Shown here: positions 15,148 to 24,231 of the stretch, one piece after another | Numbering within the stretch: the first letter of the stretch is position 1 | Layout: each line of letters opens with the position of its first letter | Assembly: GCF_900114035.1 (NCBI RefSeq) | Contig: NZ_FORP01000006.1 | Coordinates: 124,001 to 188,000 of the forward strand | Source: Amycolatopsis sacchari | Lineage (GTDB): Bacteria; Actinomycetota; Actinomycetes; Mycobacteriales; Pseudonocardiaceae | Direction: 5' to 3' | DNA length: 64,000 nucleotides | Notes under the pieces: model-generated | Told to the model about the DNA's origin: nothing | The model's database searches: none | Seen by the model: the letters and a program-made list of their open reading frames with translations, nothing else | Position numbers and translations under genes: made by a program

Positions 15148-16775
15148 CCCCTCGCGACCGCGCGCGCGGCCTTCGCGTCCCCGGTCGCCAGCACGGCTTC
15201 CGCGAGCGCTTCGCACTGCGCGAGCGTCACGGCGGCCAGGCTCGCGCCCACCGCCCGCACCGCCGGTGCGTTCATCGACAGGCTGGTCACCCCCAGGCCC
15301 GTCAGCACCCGCGCGAGGAGCGGGTCCGCCGCCGCCTCGCCACACACGCCGGCCGGTTTGCCGGTGGCCTTCGCCGCGTCGCCGACGAGCTTGATCAGCC
15401 GCAGCAGCGCGGGCTGCCACGGGTCGTTGAGCGCCGCGACGGCGCCGAGCTGCCGGTCGGCGGCGAAGGTGTACTGCGCCAGGTCGTTCGTGCCCAGCGA
15501 AACAAAGTCGACCGCGTCGAGGATCTCTCCGGCGGACAGGGCCGCGGCCGGGATCTCGATCATCACGCCCGCGCGTGCGATGCCCGCCGCGCGCACGCGC
15601 TCGGCGAACCACGCGGCCTCTTCTGCGGTGGCGACCATCGGTGCCATCACCGAGACCTCAGCGCCGGAATCCTGTGCCGCGCCCGCGATCGCTTCGAGCT
15701 GGCGGTCCAGCACCTCGGGCCGGTCGAAGGCGACGCGCAGGCCGCGAACACCCAGCGCGGGGTTCGGCTCGTCCTCGGGGGACAGGAACGCGAGCGGTTT
15801 GTCGGCACCCGCGTCGAGGGTCCGGACGACGACGGGCTTTCCCGCGAACGGCGTGAGCACGGCCGCGTACGCCGCGCGCTGGTCGGCGACGGACGGTTCG
15901 TCGGCGGCGTCGAGGTAGCAGAACTCCGTGCGGAACAGGCCCACTCCTTCGGCACCGGCTTCCGCGGCGGCGCGGGCGTCGGCGGGTTTGCCGACGTTGC
16001 CGAGCACCTTGACGAGGTGACCGTCCGAAGTGGTCCCGGCGCCGTTCCACTCGGCCGGTCCGCCCGCGACCGCCGTCAGCACCGGTTCCGCGGCGTCGGC
16101 GACCTCGACCTCACCGGTGTCACCGTCCACGAGCAACGCGGCGGCGTCGAGCGCGAGCACGCCGCGGACGGCGACGACCGCGGGAATTCCCAGTGCCCGC
16201 GCCAAGATCGCGGTGTGGCTGGTCGGCCCGCCCTCCTCGGTGACGAGGGCGAGCACCTTCGCCGGGTCGAGCCCGGCCGTGTCCGCGGGGGCGAGGTCGC
16301 GGGCCACCAGGACACTCGGCGTGGTCAGTTCGGGCACCCCGGGCGGTTCCACGCCGAGCAGCTCGGCCACCACGCGGTCCCGCACGTCCTCGATGTCGCG
16401 CACGCGCTCGGCCATGTACCCGCCGGCGGCGGCGAGGGTCTTGGCGAAACCGTTCGCGGATTCGTACACCGCGCGCGGGGCGGGAAGCCCTTCGGCGACC
16501 ACGAGCCGCTCGGCCTCGCTGATCAGCGCCGGGTCCCCGGCCATCGCGGCGGTGGTGATCAGGATCGTCGCTGCCTCGCCCGACGCGGTCGCGGAAAGCG
16601 CTTCCAGACGGGCGGCGACGGCCTGCGTCGCCGGAGCGATCCGCGCCGCTTCGGCCTGCGGGTCCTCGGGTTTCGGCGTGCCGGCGGGCTCGCCGAGCGG
16701 TTCGGCGACCCGGACGACGGGACCGCGGGCGCGGCCGGGGCTCACGGCGACTCCGGTCAGCCTCGTTTGCGACAT
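15144..16775 (-). CDS. ptsP: PTS Enzyme I (phosphoenolpyruvate-protein phosphotransferase)
   Basis: First common component of the sugar phosphotransferase system: transfers phosphate from PEP to HPr in the cytoplasm. The 543-residue length is slightly short but normal for actinobacteria. The phospho-His lies in GGPTSHTAILAR (about residue 188). The PEP-binding barrel shows GLFRTEFCYL, LDAGADKP and the catalytic Cys motif GVCGEAAADPLL. No HPr or Enzyme II gene is adjacent. A perfect DasR site covers the start codon and the -10 TATGGT lies 7 bases upstream, so it is likely controlled by DasR with N-acetylglucosamine metabolism. A ribokinase lies upstream in the same direction. Confidence 0.93.
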   Translation of the reverse strand: MSQTRLTGVAVSPGRARGPVVRVAEPLGEPAGTPKPEDPQAEAARIAPATQAVAARLEALSATASGEAATILITTAAMAGDPALISEAERLVVAEGLPAPRAVYESANGFAKTLAAAGGYMAERVRDIEDVRDRVVAELLGVEPPGVPELTTPSVLVARDLAPADTAGLDPAKVLALVTEEGGPTSHTAILARALGIPAVVAVRGVLALDAAALLVDGDTGEVEVADAAEPVLTAVAGGPAEWNGAGTTSDGHLVKVLGNVGKPADARAAAEAGAEGVGLFRTEFCYLDAADEPSVADQRAAYAAVLTPFAGKPVVVRTLDAGADKPLAFLSPEDEPNPALGVRGLRVAFDRPEVLDRQLEAIAGAAQDSGAEVSVMAPMVATAEEAAWFAERVRAAGIARAGVMIEIPAAALSAGEILDAVDFVSLGTNDLAQYTFAADRQLGAVAALNDPWQPALLRLIKLVGDAAKATGKPAGVCGEAAADPLLARVLTGLGVTSLSMNAPAVRAVGASLAAVTLAQCEALAEAVLATGDAKAARAVARG

Positions 16776-16788
16776 GGTCTAGACCATA
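16773..16788 (-). promoter_or_regulatory. DasR-responsive element (dre) over the ptsP start
   Basis: ATGGTCTAGACCAT at 16774-16787 is a perfect 14-bp palindrome. Its core TGGTCTAGACCA equals the published DasR/dre core of Streptomyces. It spans the ptsP start codon and its -10 box (TATGGT on the minus strand, 16783-16788), so bound repressor would block transcription. Confidence 0.8.
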
Positions 16789-16815
16789 CCCTTTCCCCGA
16801 CCACGACGGACAGTG

Positions 16816-17682
16816 TCAGCGGCCCTCGAGTTCGGCAGCGGACGGATAGGACGGCTGCGCACCCCGGCGGGTCACCGAGATCGCCGCGACCCGGACGGCC
16901 ATGCGGGCCGCCGTCTCCAGGGTGACCCCGGTGGCCAGCGACGCGGCGAGCGCCCCGGTGAACGCGTCCCCGGCGCCGGTCGTGTCCACCGGCTCGACGG
17001 GTGGCGCCGGCACCTCGGTCTCCCCGTCCCCGGTGAGCACGAGCGCGCCCCGCGCGCCCAGGGTCACCACCGCCGAACGCGGCCCGAGTTCCAGCAGTTT
17101 CCCGAGTCCGACGCCCTCTCCCAGCAGGGCGGCGGCTTCGTGTTCGTTGACGAGCAGCACGTCCAGCGCGGCCAGCGTGCGCGGCGACAGCTCCGCGACC
17201 GGCGACAGGTTGAGCATCGTCCGCACCCCGGCCGAAGCGGCCTCGGCGATCGCCCATTCGACCGTCGGCAGCGGGATCTCCAGCGACGCCACCAAGACCT
17301 TCGCCCCGGCGAAGTCGAGCGCGCCGGGTTCGAGCGCGCTGTTGGCGCCGGGCGAGACGAGGATCGAGTTCTCGCCGTCGGGGGTCACGGTGATGTAGGC
17401 GATGCCCGTCGGCCGGCCGACTTTCCGCACGAGCTCGGTGCGCACCCCGGCGTCGCGCAGGGACTCGGTGAGCATGGCCCCGTAGGCGTCGTCGCCGATC
17501 GCGGCGAGCAGCGCGACGTCCGCACCGAGCCTCGCGGCGGCCACCGCGGTGTTGGCGCCCTTGCCGCCGGGCAGGACGGTGGTGTCGCCGCCGAGGACGG
17601 TTTCGCCGCTGCCCGGGCGGCGTTCGGCCGGGACCACCAGGTCGGCGTTCGCGGAGCCGATGACGAGGACTTCGGTGTGCAC
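16816..17682 (-). CDS. rbsK: PfkB-family ribokinase
   Basis: ATP-dependent sugar kinase, 288 residues. The N-terminal substrate signature GSANADLV..RRPGSGET and GGKGANTAVAAARLG (about residues 39-53) and the C-terminal catalytic anion hole DTTGAGDAF (about 233-241) are typical of ribokinase rather than fructokinase. Ribose is the likely substrate, giving ribose 5-phosphate; no ribose transporter or rbsD is nearby. A -10-like TAGATT lies 6 bases before the GTG start, suggesting leaderless expression. It is followed after 40 bases by ptsP, which has its own promoter. Confidence 0.88.
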   Translation of the reverse strand: MHTEVLVIGSANADLVVPAERRPGSGETVLGGDTTVLPGGKGANTAVAAARLGADVALLAAIGDDAYGAMLTESLRDAGVRTELVRKVGRPTGIAYITVTPDGENSILVSPGANSALEPGALDFAGAKVLVASLEIPLPTVEWAIAEAASAGVRTMLNLSPVAELSPRTLAALDVLLVNEHEAAALLGEGVGLGKLLELGPRSAVVTLGARGALVLTGDGETEVPAPPVEPVDTTGAGDAFTGALAASLATGVTLETAARMAVRVAAISVTRRGAQPSYPSAAELEGR

Positions 17683-17908
17683 ACCCCGAATCTAGTGGCG
17701 CGCGGCGCCTCCCCCAGAATGGGCGGGAAGTTCGGTTGGCAAATGTGAAGATCTTTGTAACTTCTCGGCCGGGAGATGCGACACTAGGGTGAGTGCCCGG
17801 TCTGGATCACCCGAATGGGGGAATTAGCCGTCTGACCGTCCCGACGGCACCATTCCGGACTCTCCTAAGCTGTCCGTGCCCGGCCCCGCCGGAAACGGGC
17901 ATCGGGTC

Positions 17909-17950
17909 GCCGGTACCGATCGCGTAGCCCCCCGAGTGATCGGTACCGGC
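17909..17950. promoter_or_regulatory. perfect 13-bp inverted repeat upstream of the TetR gene
   Basis: GCCGGTACCGATC (17909-17921) and its exact reverse complement GATCGGTACCGGC (17938-17950) flank a 16-base spacer. It is the outstanding feature of the 331-base gap between divergent rbsK and the TetR gene, which otherwise holds only the -10 boxes at 17689-17694 (rbsK) and 18002-18007 (TetR). With the TetR transcript starting about 18014, the repeat lies upstream of the -10, where an operator would be placed. Confidence 0.6.
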
Positions 17951-18013
17951 GGCGCCCCTCTCCTTCCGCGGAAACCGCGTTCCGCGGGCGCACCCCCGAC
18001 CTAGAATGCGGGA

Positions 18014-18760
18014 ATGGACAAGCCGACGCGCCGAGGGCGCGTGCGGGTCGCGACCGACCAGGACATCCGGCGGACCGCCCGCACGCTGCTGGTCCAGCGC
18101 GGCCCGGAAGCGGTGACGCTGCGCGCGATCGCCCGCGAACTCGGGATCACGGCGCCGGCGCTCTACCGGTACTACGGCTCCCGTGACGACCTCGTCGAGC
18201 ACCTCCGCCTCGACGTCATCGCCGACCTCGCCGCCGAACTGACCGAAGAGGTCGGCGCGCTCGCCGCGGACGGGGCGGCCCAGCTGTTCGCGATCTGCCG
18301 CGGGTTCCGCCGCTGGGCGCTGACGCACACCAAGGAGTTCACGCTCGTCTTCGCGTCACCGACCGGCGAAACCGGGTCCGCCGCCGGCAGCGTCGCGACC
18401 CTCCAGCGCGCGAGCGAACCCTTCGGCCGCATCTTCCTCCTGGCCGCGGGCCGGATCCTGGCCACGCACCAGCTCACCATCCCGCAGGCCGACGCCGTGC
18501 CGCCCGAACTGCACGACGACCTCATCGCCTTCCAGGACGAGCTGCTCACCGTGCTGCGTGAGTCCGGCGCCGAGTTCCCGCCGGACAAGCTCAACCTCGG
18601 CACGACGTACGTGATGATCCAGTTCTGGGCGCGGCTCTACGGCCACATCACGCTCGAGGTGTTCGGGAACTACCCGATCCCACTGTCCAAACCGGACGCG
18701 GTGTTCGACGCGCTCCTGGCCGACCTCGCGCGGGAGATCGGCCTGGAGCCCGCCCTCTAG
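18014..18760 (+). CDS. TetR-family regulator with WHG-type C-terminal domain
   Basis: A 248-residue one-component regulator. The N-terminal helix-turn-helix occupies residues about 20-65 ([20 protein letters not shown]). The C-terminal ligand domain carries the [19 protein letters not shown] pattern of the WHG (TetR_C_13) group. TAGAAT lies 6 bases before the ATG, so the mRNA is probably leaderless. The upstream 13-bp inverted repeat may be its operator. The target is unknown; the divergent ribokinase is one candidate. The stop overlaps that of convergent leuS. Confidence 0.87.
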   Translation: MDKPTRRGRVRVATDQDIRRTARTLLVQRGPEAVTLRAIARELGITAPALYRYYGSRDDLVEHLRLDVIADLAAELTEEVGALAADGAAQLFAICRGFRRWALTHTKEFTLVFASPTGETGSAAGSVATLQRASEPFGRIFLLAAGRILATHQLTIPQADAVPPELHDDLIAFQDELLTVLRESGAEFPPDKLNLGTTYVMIQFWARLYGHITLEVFGNYPIPLSKPDAVFDALLADLAREIGLEPAL

Positions 18761-21588
18761 AGGACCACGTTCACCAGTCGCCCCGGTACGACGATCACCT
18801 TGCGGGGCTCGCCGCCGTTGAGCAGGGCCTGGATCTTCTCCTCGGCCAGCGCCGCCGCCTGCACCGCGTCCTTGTCGGCGTCCGCGGCGACCGTGATGCG
18901 GGCCCGCACCTTGCCGTTGACCTGGATCGGGTACTCGACCGTGTCCTCGATCAGGTACCGCTCGTCCGCCACCGGGAACGGCCCGTGCACCAGCGTGTCC
19001 GTGTGGCCCAGCCGGTGCCACAGCTCCTCCGCGATGTGCGGGCACAGCGGCGCCAGCATCAGCACCAGCGGCTCCACCAGCTCACGCGGCGTGCCCTCGG
19101 TCGCGCCGTACACCTTCGTCAGGTGGTTGTTCAGCTCGATCAGCTTCGCGCCGGCGGTGTTGAAGCGCATCTCCGCGTAGTCCTCGCGGACCCCGGCGAT
19201 GGCGCGGTGCAGCTGCTTGCGGTCCTCGGCGGTGGGTTCCGCCGACGTGACCCGCAGCTCGCCGGTCTGCTCGTCGACCACCAGGCGCCACAGCCGCTGC
19301 AGGAACCGGTGCGCGCCCACGACGTCCTTCGTCGCCCACGGGCGCGAGACGTCCAGCGGGCCCATGGCCATCTCGTAGAACCGGAAGGTGTCGGCCCCGT
19401 AGTCCGCCGCCATCTGGTCGGGCGTGACCACGTTCTTCAGGCTCTTGCCCATCTTCCCGTATTCCTGCTTGACCTCCTGGCCGTGGAAGAAGAACTTGCC
19501 GTCCTTCTCCTCGACCTCCTCGGCAGGAACGTAGACACCACGGGAATCGGTGTACGCGTACGCCTGGATGTAGCCCTGGTTGAACAGCCTCCGGTACGGC
19601 TCCTTCGCGGAGACGTGGCCCAGGTCGTACAGCACCTTCTGCCAGAACCGCGCGTACAGCAGGTGCAGCACCGCGTGCTCGACGCCGCCGACGTACAGGT
19701 CCAGACCACCCGGGTCCGCGACGCCGTGCTCCGCCGGGCGCGGGCCCATCCAGTACTGCTCGTTCTCGGGGTCGACGAACGCTTCCGAGTTCGTCGGGTC
19801 GACGTAGCGCAGCTGGTACCAGCACGAGCCCGCCCACTGCGGCATCACGTTGGTGTCGCGGCGGTACTGCTTCGGGCCGTCACCCAGGTCCAGCGTCACG
19901 TTGACCCAGTCCGTCGCCTTCGCCAGCGGCGGCGACGGTTCGGAGTCGGCGTCCTCCGGGTCGAACGTCTGCGGCGAGTAGTCGTCGACGTCCGGCAGCA
20001 CGACCGGCAGCTCGCTCTCCGGCAGCGGGATCGGCCTGCCGTCGGAGTCGTACACGATCGGGAACGGCTCGCCCCAGTACCGCTGCCGCGCGAACAGCCA
20101 GTCCCGCAGCTTGTACTGCGTCGTGCCCTTGCCGTGGCCGTGTTCCTCCAGCCACTCGATGATCGCCTTCTTGGCCTCGTCGACGTCCATCCCGTCCAGG
20201 AAGCCGGAGTTGATCGCGGGGCCGGCACCCGTGTACGCCTCGCCGTCGAAGCCCTCCGACGGCTGCACCGTGCGGATGATCTCCAGCCCGAACTTCTCCG
20301 CGAAGTCCCAGTCACGCTGGTCCTGGCCCGGCACCGCCATGATCGCGCCGGTGCCGTACCCCATCAGCACGTAGTCGGCGATGAAGACCGGGATCTCCTT
20401 GCCGTTCACCGGGTTCACCGCGGTGGCGCCGATGAAGACGCCCGTCTTCTCCTTGCTCTCCTGGCGGTCCAGTTCGGACTTGCGGGAGGCCGCCAGCCGG
20501 TACGCCTTGACCGCCTCGGCCGGGGTCGCCGCGCCACCGGTCCACGCCTCGTCCACATCGGACGGCCACGACGCGGCGGTCAGCTTGTCCACCAACGGGT
20601 GCTCCGGCGCCAGCACCAGGTACGTCGCGCCGAACAGCGTGTCGGGCCTGGTGGTGAACACCTCGACCCGCTCCTCGCCTACGGCGAAGGTGACCTGGGC
20701 GCCCCGCGAGCGGCCGATCCAGTTGCGCTGCATGGTCTTGACCTTCTCGGGCCAGTCCAGCAGCTCCAGGTCGTCCAGCAGGCGGTCCGCGTACGCGGTG
20801 ATCCGCATCATCCACTGGCGCAGGTTCTTGCGGAACACCGGGAAGTTGCCGCGGTCGGTGCGGCCCTCCGCGGTGACCTCCTCGTTGGCGACCACGGTGC
20901 CCAGGCCGGGCGCCCAGTTCACCGGCGCCTCGGAGATGTACACCAGCCGGTGCGAGTCGATGACCTCCCGCTGCTCCGAGGAGGACAGCTCACCCCACGC
21001 GCGGCCGTCCGGGGTCGGGCGCTCGCCCGCGGCGAACTCCGCCTCCAGCTCGGCGATGGGCCGGGCCTTGGCCTGCTCCTCGTCGTACCAGGCGTTGTAG
21101 ATCTGCAGGAAGATCCACTGCGTCCACTTGTAGTACTCGGGGTCGATCGTCGCGATGCGGCGCCGCTCGTCGTGGCCCAGGCCCAGCCTGCGGATCTGCC
21201 GCAGGTAGGTCTCGATGTTCTCTTCGGTGGTCTTGCGCGGGTGCTGCCCGGTCTGCACCGCGTACTGCTCCGCGGGCAGGCCGAACGCGTCGAAACCCAT
21301 GGTGTGCAGGACGTTCCGCCCGATCATCCGGTGGTAGCGGGCGTAGACGTCGGTGCCGATGAAGCCCAGCGGGTGCCCGACGTGCAGGCCGGCGCCCGAC
21401 GGGTACGGGAACATGTCCTGGACGAAGAGCTTGTCCGAGGGCAGCGGCGTCTCGGCGAGGGGGCCGACGGGGTTCGGCGCGTGGTACGTGCCGTGGTCGG
21501 CCCAGTAGTTCTGCCAGCGCAGCTCGATCCGGCCGGCCAGGTCCGCGTTGTAGCGGTGGCCGGGGATCTCCTCGGTTGCCTCACTCAC
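18757..21588 (-). CDS. leuS: leucyl-tRNA synthetase
   Basis: Class Ia aminoacyl-tRNA synthetase charging tRNA-Leu, 943 residues, usual size for actinobacteria. The HIGH-equivalent is HVGHPLG (about residue 68), and the KMSKS-equivalent reads [10 protein letters not shown] (about 711), a usual actinobacterial variant. The CP1 editing domain lies between, with [12 protein letters not shown] and the conserved Thr-rich region [12 protein letters not shown]. The GTG start at 21588 is chosen because TACCAT lies 7 bases upstream (leaderless) and the protein then begins like its homologues; the frame stays open much further upstream, but that part is antisense to the SdpI-like gene. Confidence 0.96.
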   Translation of the reverse strand: MSEATEEIPGHRYNADLAGRIELRWQNYWADHGTYHAPNPVGPLAETPLPSDKLFVQDMFPYPSGAGLHVGHPLGFIGTDVYARYHRMIGRNVLHTMGFDAFGLPAEQYAVQTGQHPRKTTEENIETYLRQIRRLGLGHDERRRIATIDPEYYKWTQWIFLQIYNAWYDEEQAKARPIAELEAEFAAGERPTPDGRAWGELSSSEQREVIDSHRLVYISEAPVNWAPGLGTVVANEEVTAEGRTDRGNFPVFRKNLRQWMMRITAYADRLLDDLELLDWPEKVKTMQRNWIGRSRGAQVTFAVGEERVEVFTTRPDTLFGATYLVLAPEHPLVDKLTAASWPSDVDEAWTGGAATPAEAVKAYRLAASRKSELDRQESKEKTGVFIGATAVNPVNGKEIPVFIADYVLMGYGTGAIMAVPGQDQRDWDFAEKFGLEIIRTVQPSEGFDGEAYTGAGPAINSGFLDGMDVDEAKKAIIEWLEEHGHGKGTTQYKLRDWLFARQRYWGEPFPIVYDSDGRPIPLPESELPVVLPDVDDYSPQTFDPEDADSEPSPPLAKATDWVNVTLDLGDGPKQYRRDTNVMPQWAGSCWYQLRYVDPTNSEAFVDPENEQYWMGPRPAEHGVADPGGLDLYVGGVEHAVLHLLYARFWQKVLYDLGHVSAKEPYRRLFNQGYIQAYAYTDSRGVYVPAEEVEEKDGKFFFHGQEVKQEYGKMGKSLKNVVTPDQMAADYGADTFRFYEMAMGPLDVSRPWATKDVVGAHRFLQRLWRLVVDEQTGELRVTSAEPTAEDRKQLHRAIAGVREDYAEMRFNTAGAKLIELNNHLTKVYGATEGTPRELVEPLVLMLAPLCPHIAEELWHRLGHTDTLVHGPFPVADERYLIEDTVEYPIQVNGKVRARITVAADADKDAVQAAALAEEKIQALLNGGEPRKVIVVPGRLVNVVL

Positions 21589-21642
21589 ACCTGCAATGGT
21601 ATGCCGCCGGTCCGAATCGTTTTGACCCGTATCCTTACCCCC
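21589..21642. promoter_or_regulatory. back-to-back leaderless promoters of leuS and the SdpI-like gene
   Basis: Only 54 bases separate the two start codons. The minus-strand -10 TACCAT is at 21596-21601 and the plus-strand -10 TATCCT at 21630-21635, each 7 bases from its GTG. The two promoters must share or compete for upstream DNA. No T-box or leucine leader is visible before leuS. Confidence 0.5.
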
Positions 21643-22044
21643 GTGTTCGTACTCGCGCTGATTCCCGTCGTGCTCGGTCTCGTCGTCGGCTGGGGCGGGG
21701 TCCTCGGCTGGCAGGAGAAACTCGCGGACCGCGGCGCGGGGGTGCGCACGGAGGCGACGCTGCGTTCCGCGCAGGCCTTCCGCACGGCGAACAAGGTCGC
21801 CGGACTGCCCACGATGGTCGCCGGGGCGGTGGGGATCGTCGCCGGGCTCGCCGGACTGTTCATGCCCACCACCGCGGGCGTCGTCGTCGCGACGCTCGTC
21901 GGGCTGATCGGGATGTTCGCGCTGGTCACCGCCGGCGGGCTGCTCGGGCACCGCGCCGCGCTCGCCGTGCCGGAGCCCGTCGCTCCCGGTGGGGGCGGGT
22001 GCTCTGGTTGTGCGTGCGGGGGTTGTTCGCTCCAGAAGGCCTAG
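21643..22044 (+). CDS. SdpI-like membrane protein with Cys-rich tail
   Basis: A 133-residue membrane protein with about three hydrophobic segments (residues 1-18, 50-70, 80-102) and the SdpI/YhfL-type stretch [14 protein letters not shown] before the second. SdpI of Bacillus gives immunity to a killing factor; many actinobacterial relatives have no assigned role. After the last membrane segment comes a short tail with [10 protein letters not shown] (C-x2-C-x-C-x2-C), which looks able to bind a metal or form disulfides. GTG start with TATCCT 7 bases upstream. Divergent from leuS. Confidence 0.7.
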   Translation: MFVLALIPVVLGLVVGWGGVLGWQEKLADRGAGVRTEATLRSAQAFRTANKVAGLPTMVAGAVGIVAGLAGLFMPTTAGVVVATLVGLIGMFALVTAGGLLGHRAALAVPEPVAPGGGGCSGCACGGCSLQKA

Positions 22045-22093
22045 CGGCGCGAAGCGCCTCCGCTGGGGGTGGTGGTCGGGCGAGGGGCTGGCC

Positions 22094-22675
22094 TTAGTTT
22101 CGTTGGAGGTCGCCGGGGTGGGTGGCCAGTAGGGCCGTCGGCACGCCCTGGCGCCGCAGCACCTGCGCCCACAGGTCGCGATCCGGCGTCGCCAGCACGT
22201 CACCGGGCAGCGCGGGCACGATGAGCCAGTCGCCGCGGTCGATCTCGCCCGCCAGCTGACCCGAGTCCCAGCCCGCGTACCCGGCGAACACGCGCAACCC
22301 GCGCACCTTCGGCACCAGCAGGTCCGGATCCGCGTCGAGGTCCACGAGCGCCACCGGACCGCGCACGCCGATCAGCCCCGGCACGGCCGCCGCCGTCTCC
22401 CCGGCCCGCAGGGCCGCCAGGCACAGCGCGGTCTTCTTCTCCACGGGACCGCCGACGAACACCGACTGCGGTTCGACCACGTGCCTGCCCCAGCTGGGCA
22501 GCACGTCGTCCACCGGCACGTCACTCGGCCTGTTGAGCACGACACCGAGCGTCCCCTCTTCCCGGTGGTCGATGATGAAGACGACCGTCCGGCGGAAGTT
22601 GGGATCGAACATGGTGGGGGCGGCAACCAGGAGCGAGCCCGGTTCAACCTCGGCGTCCGCTGGCACGCCCGTCAT
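22094..22675 (-). CDS. YqgE/AlgH family protein (DUF179)
   Basis: A 193-residue cytoplasmic protein of the YqgE/AlgH fold. Family motifs are [15 protein letters not shown] (residues about 12-26), [23 protein letters not shown] and [17 protein letters not shown]. AlgH is implicated in regulation in pseudomonads, but the biochemical role is unsettled. The start is uncertain: ATG at 22675 or GTG at 22687 would both work and differ by four residues. Convergent with the SdpI-like gene; divergent from an MFS gene across 232 bases that hold no visible gene. Confidence 0.88.
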   Translation of the reverse strand: MTGVPADAEVEPGSLLVAAPTMFDPNFRRTVVFIIDHREEGTLGVVLNRPSDVPVDDVLPSWGRHVVEPQSVFVGGPVEKKTALCLAALRAGETAAAVPGLIGVRGPVALVDLDADPDLLVPKVRGLRVFAGYAGWDSGQLAGEIDRGDWLIVPALPGDVLATPDRDLWAQVLRRQGVPTALLATHPGDLQRN

Positions 22676-22907
22676 GATCCCACTCACGTCCCCGGCAATT
22701 CGCACGGAGCGGGAACAACACGCCGCCGGGGCCCGTTGGACGTGGTGGCCGGCGCACTCCGTGTCCCCCGGGCCCACTTGAGAAGAGCCTTTGTGGAATA
22801 CCGTTCGGCTGGAGCCACACTGCGCCACGCCGCCGAGAGGCGACCAAGTGCGCCGGCCCCTTTCGTTCACCCTGAGATCTTGATCCGGCACCGTATGCTG
22901 TCGTGTT

Positions 22908-24197
22908 GTGACGGCTAGCGCGGAACCTGCGACGGTGAAGCTGGGGCCTCGCGCGTTCTTCCGCATGCCGGGTTTCCGCAGGCTGCTGTTCTCCCGCTTC
23001 GCCGCGCAGTGGTCCGACGGGGTCTTCCGCGCCGGGCTCGCCGGAGCGGTGTTGTTCAACCCCGAACGCGGCGCCGACCCGCTGACCATCGCCGGCGGGT
23101 TCGCCGTCCTGCTGCTGCCGTACTCCGTGATCGGCCCGTTCGCGGGCGCGCTGCTGGACCGGTGGGACCGGCGGCGGGTGCTCGTGACCGCCAACTTGTT
23201 GCGCGGGCTGGCGATCGTCCTCGCCTCCGCGGCCGTCGGGTTCGGGCTCGCCGGTACGGAGTTGTTCGTGCTGGCGTTGCTGGTCGAGGGCGTTTCGCGG
23301 TTCGTCGGCTCCGGTATGTCGGCTTCGCTCCCGCACGTCGTGCCCCGGCACTCGCTGGTGACGGCGAACGCGGTCGCCACGACACTCGGCGCGATGGTCG
23401 CGGTCGTCGGCGGTGGTTGCGCGATCGGGCTGCGGGCGGTGATCGGCTCCGGTAACACCGGTTCGGCCTGGACCACGGCGACCGCGGTGCTCGGCACGAT
23501 CGTCGCCGCCTTCACCGCCTCGCGTTTCACCGCGGGGAGCCTCGGCCCGGACTCCGTCGACGAACCCGAGGACGCCTTCGTCGCCGTGGCACGCGGGCTC
23601 GCCGACGGCGGGCGCGCCGCGCTGGGTGCGCCCACGGTCACGGCGGGGTTCGTCGCCCTGTTCGCGCACCGGGCGTCCTACGGCATCTCGCTGCTGCTCA
23701 CGGTGCTGCTGCTGCGCTACTCGTTCACCGACTCCGGACTGCTCAAGGCCGGGCTGCCGGGGCTGGGACAGCTCGCGGTGATGGGCGCCGCGGGCATCCT
23801 GCTCGCCGGGTTCGCCACGCCGCGGCTGGTCAACCGGTTCGGCAGGCACCGCGTCGTGCTCAGCTGCCTGCTGCTGGCCGCCGCGAGCCAGGCCGGGCTC
23901 GGGCTGCCGATGCGGCTGCCCACGATCCTGCTCGCCGCGTTCCTGATCACCGGTGCCGGCCAGGTGCTCAAGCTGTGCGTCGACTCGGCGGTGCAGCGGG
24001 ACATCGGGGACGAGGCCCGCGGCCGCGTGTTCGCGCTCTACGACACCCTGTTCAACATCACGCAGGTGGTCGCGGTGGCGGCCGCGGCGGCCTTCGTCCC
24101 GCTCGACGGGCGGTCGCCCGCACTGCTGCTCGTCGCGACGGCCGTCTACCTGCTCGGCGGGGGTGGCTATCTCCTGGCCATCCGCCGCAAATCGTGA
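22908..24197 (+). CDS. MFS transporter
   Basis: A 429-residue, about 12-segment carrier. Helix 1 follows MPGFRRLLFSRFAAQWSDGVFR, and the loop 2-3 motif reads GPFAGALLDRWDRRRVLV (residues about 77-94), matching the MFS_3/enterobactin-exporter-like group. A second copy of the loop motif appears as LVNRFGRHRVVL. The substrate is unknown. TATGCT 8 bases before the GTG suggests leaderless expression. It is followed 35 bases later by the first TNT-related gene, which appears to have its own -10. Confidence 0.85.
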   Translation: MTASAEPATVKLGPRAFFRMPGFRRLLFSRFAAQWSDGVFRAGLAGAVLFNPERGADPLTIAGGFAVLLLPYSVIGPFAGALLDRWDRRRVLVTANLLRGLAIVLASAAVGFGLAGTELFVLALLVEGVSRFVGSGMSASLPHVVPRHSLVTANAVATTLGAMVAVVGGGCAIGLRAVIGSGNTGSAWTTATAVLGTIVAAFTASRFTAGSLGPDSVDEPEDAFVAVARGLADGGRAALGAPTVTAGFVALFAHRASYGISLLLTVLLLRYSFTDSGLLKAGLPGLGQLAVMGAAGILLAGFATPRLVNRFGRHRVVLSCLLLAAASQAGLGLPMRLPTILLAAFLITGAGQVLKLCVDSAVQRDIGDEARGRVFALYDTLFNITQVVAVAAAAAFVPLDGRSPALLLVATAVYLLGGGGYLLAIRRKS

Positions 24198-24231
24198 GTC
24201 CGGCCGGAGCTTCTCGCTTACAGTGAGCGCG

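Noticed and set aside
17683-18013. Riboswitch before the TetR gene
   Set aside because: The likely transcript is leaderless from TAGAAT at 18002, so the hairpin would not be transcribed with the gene.
21589-22203. Possible 205-residue N-terminal extension of LeuS
   Set aside because: The added part is antisense to the SdpI-like gene, unlike any synthetase, and a leaderless promoter sits at 21596-21601.
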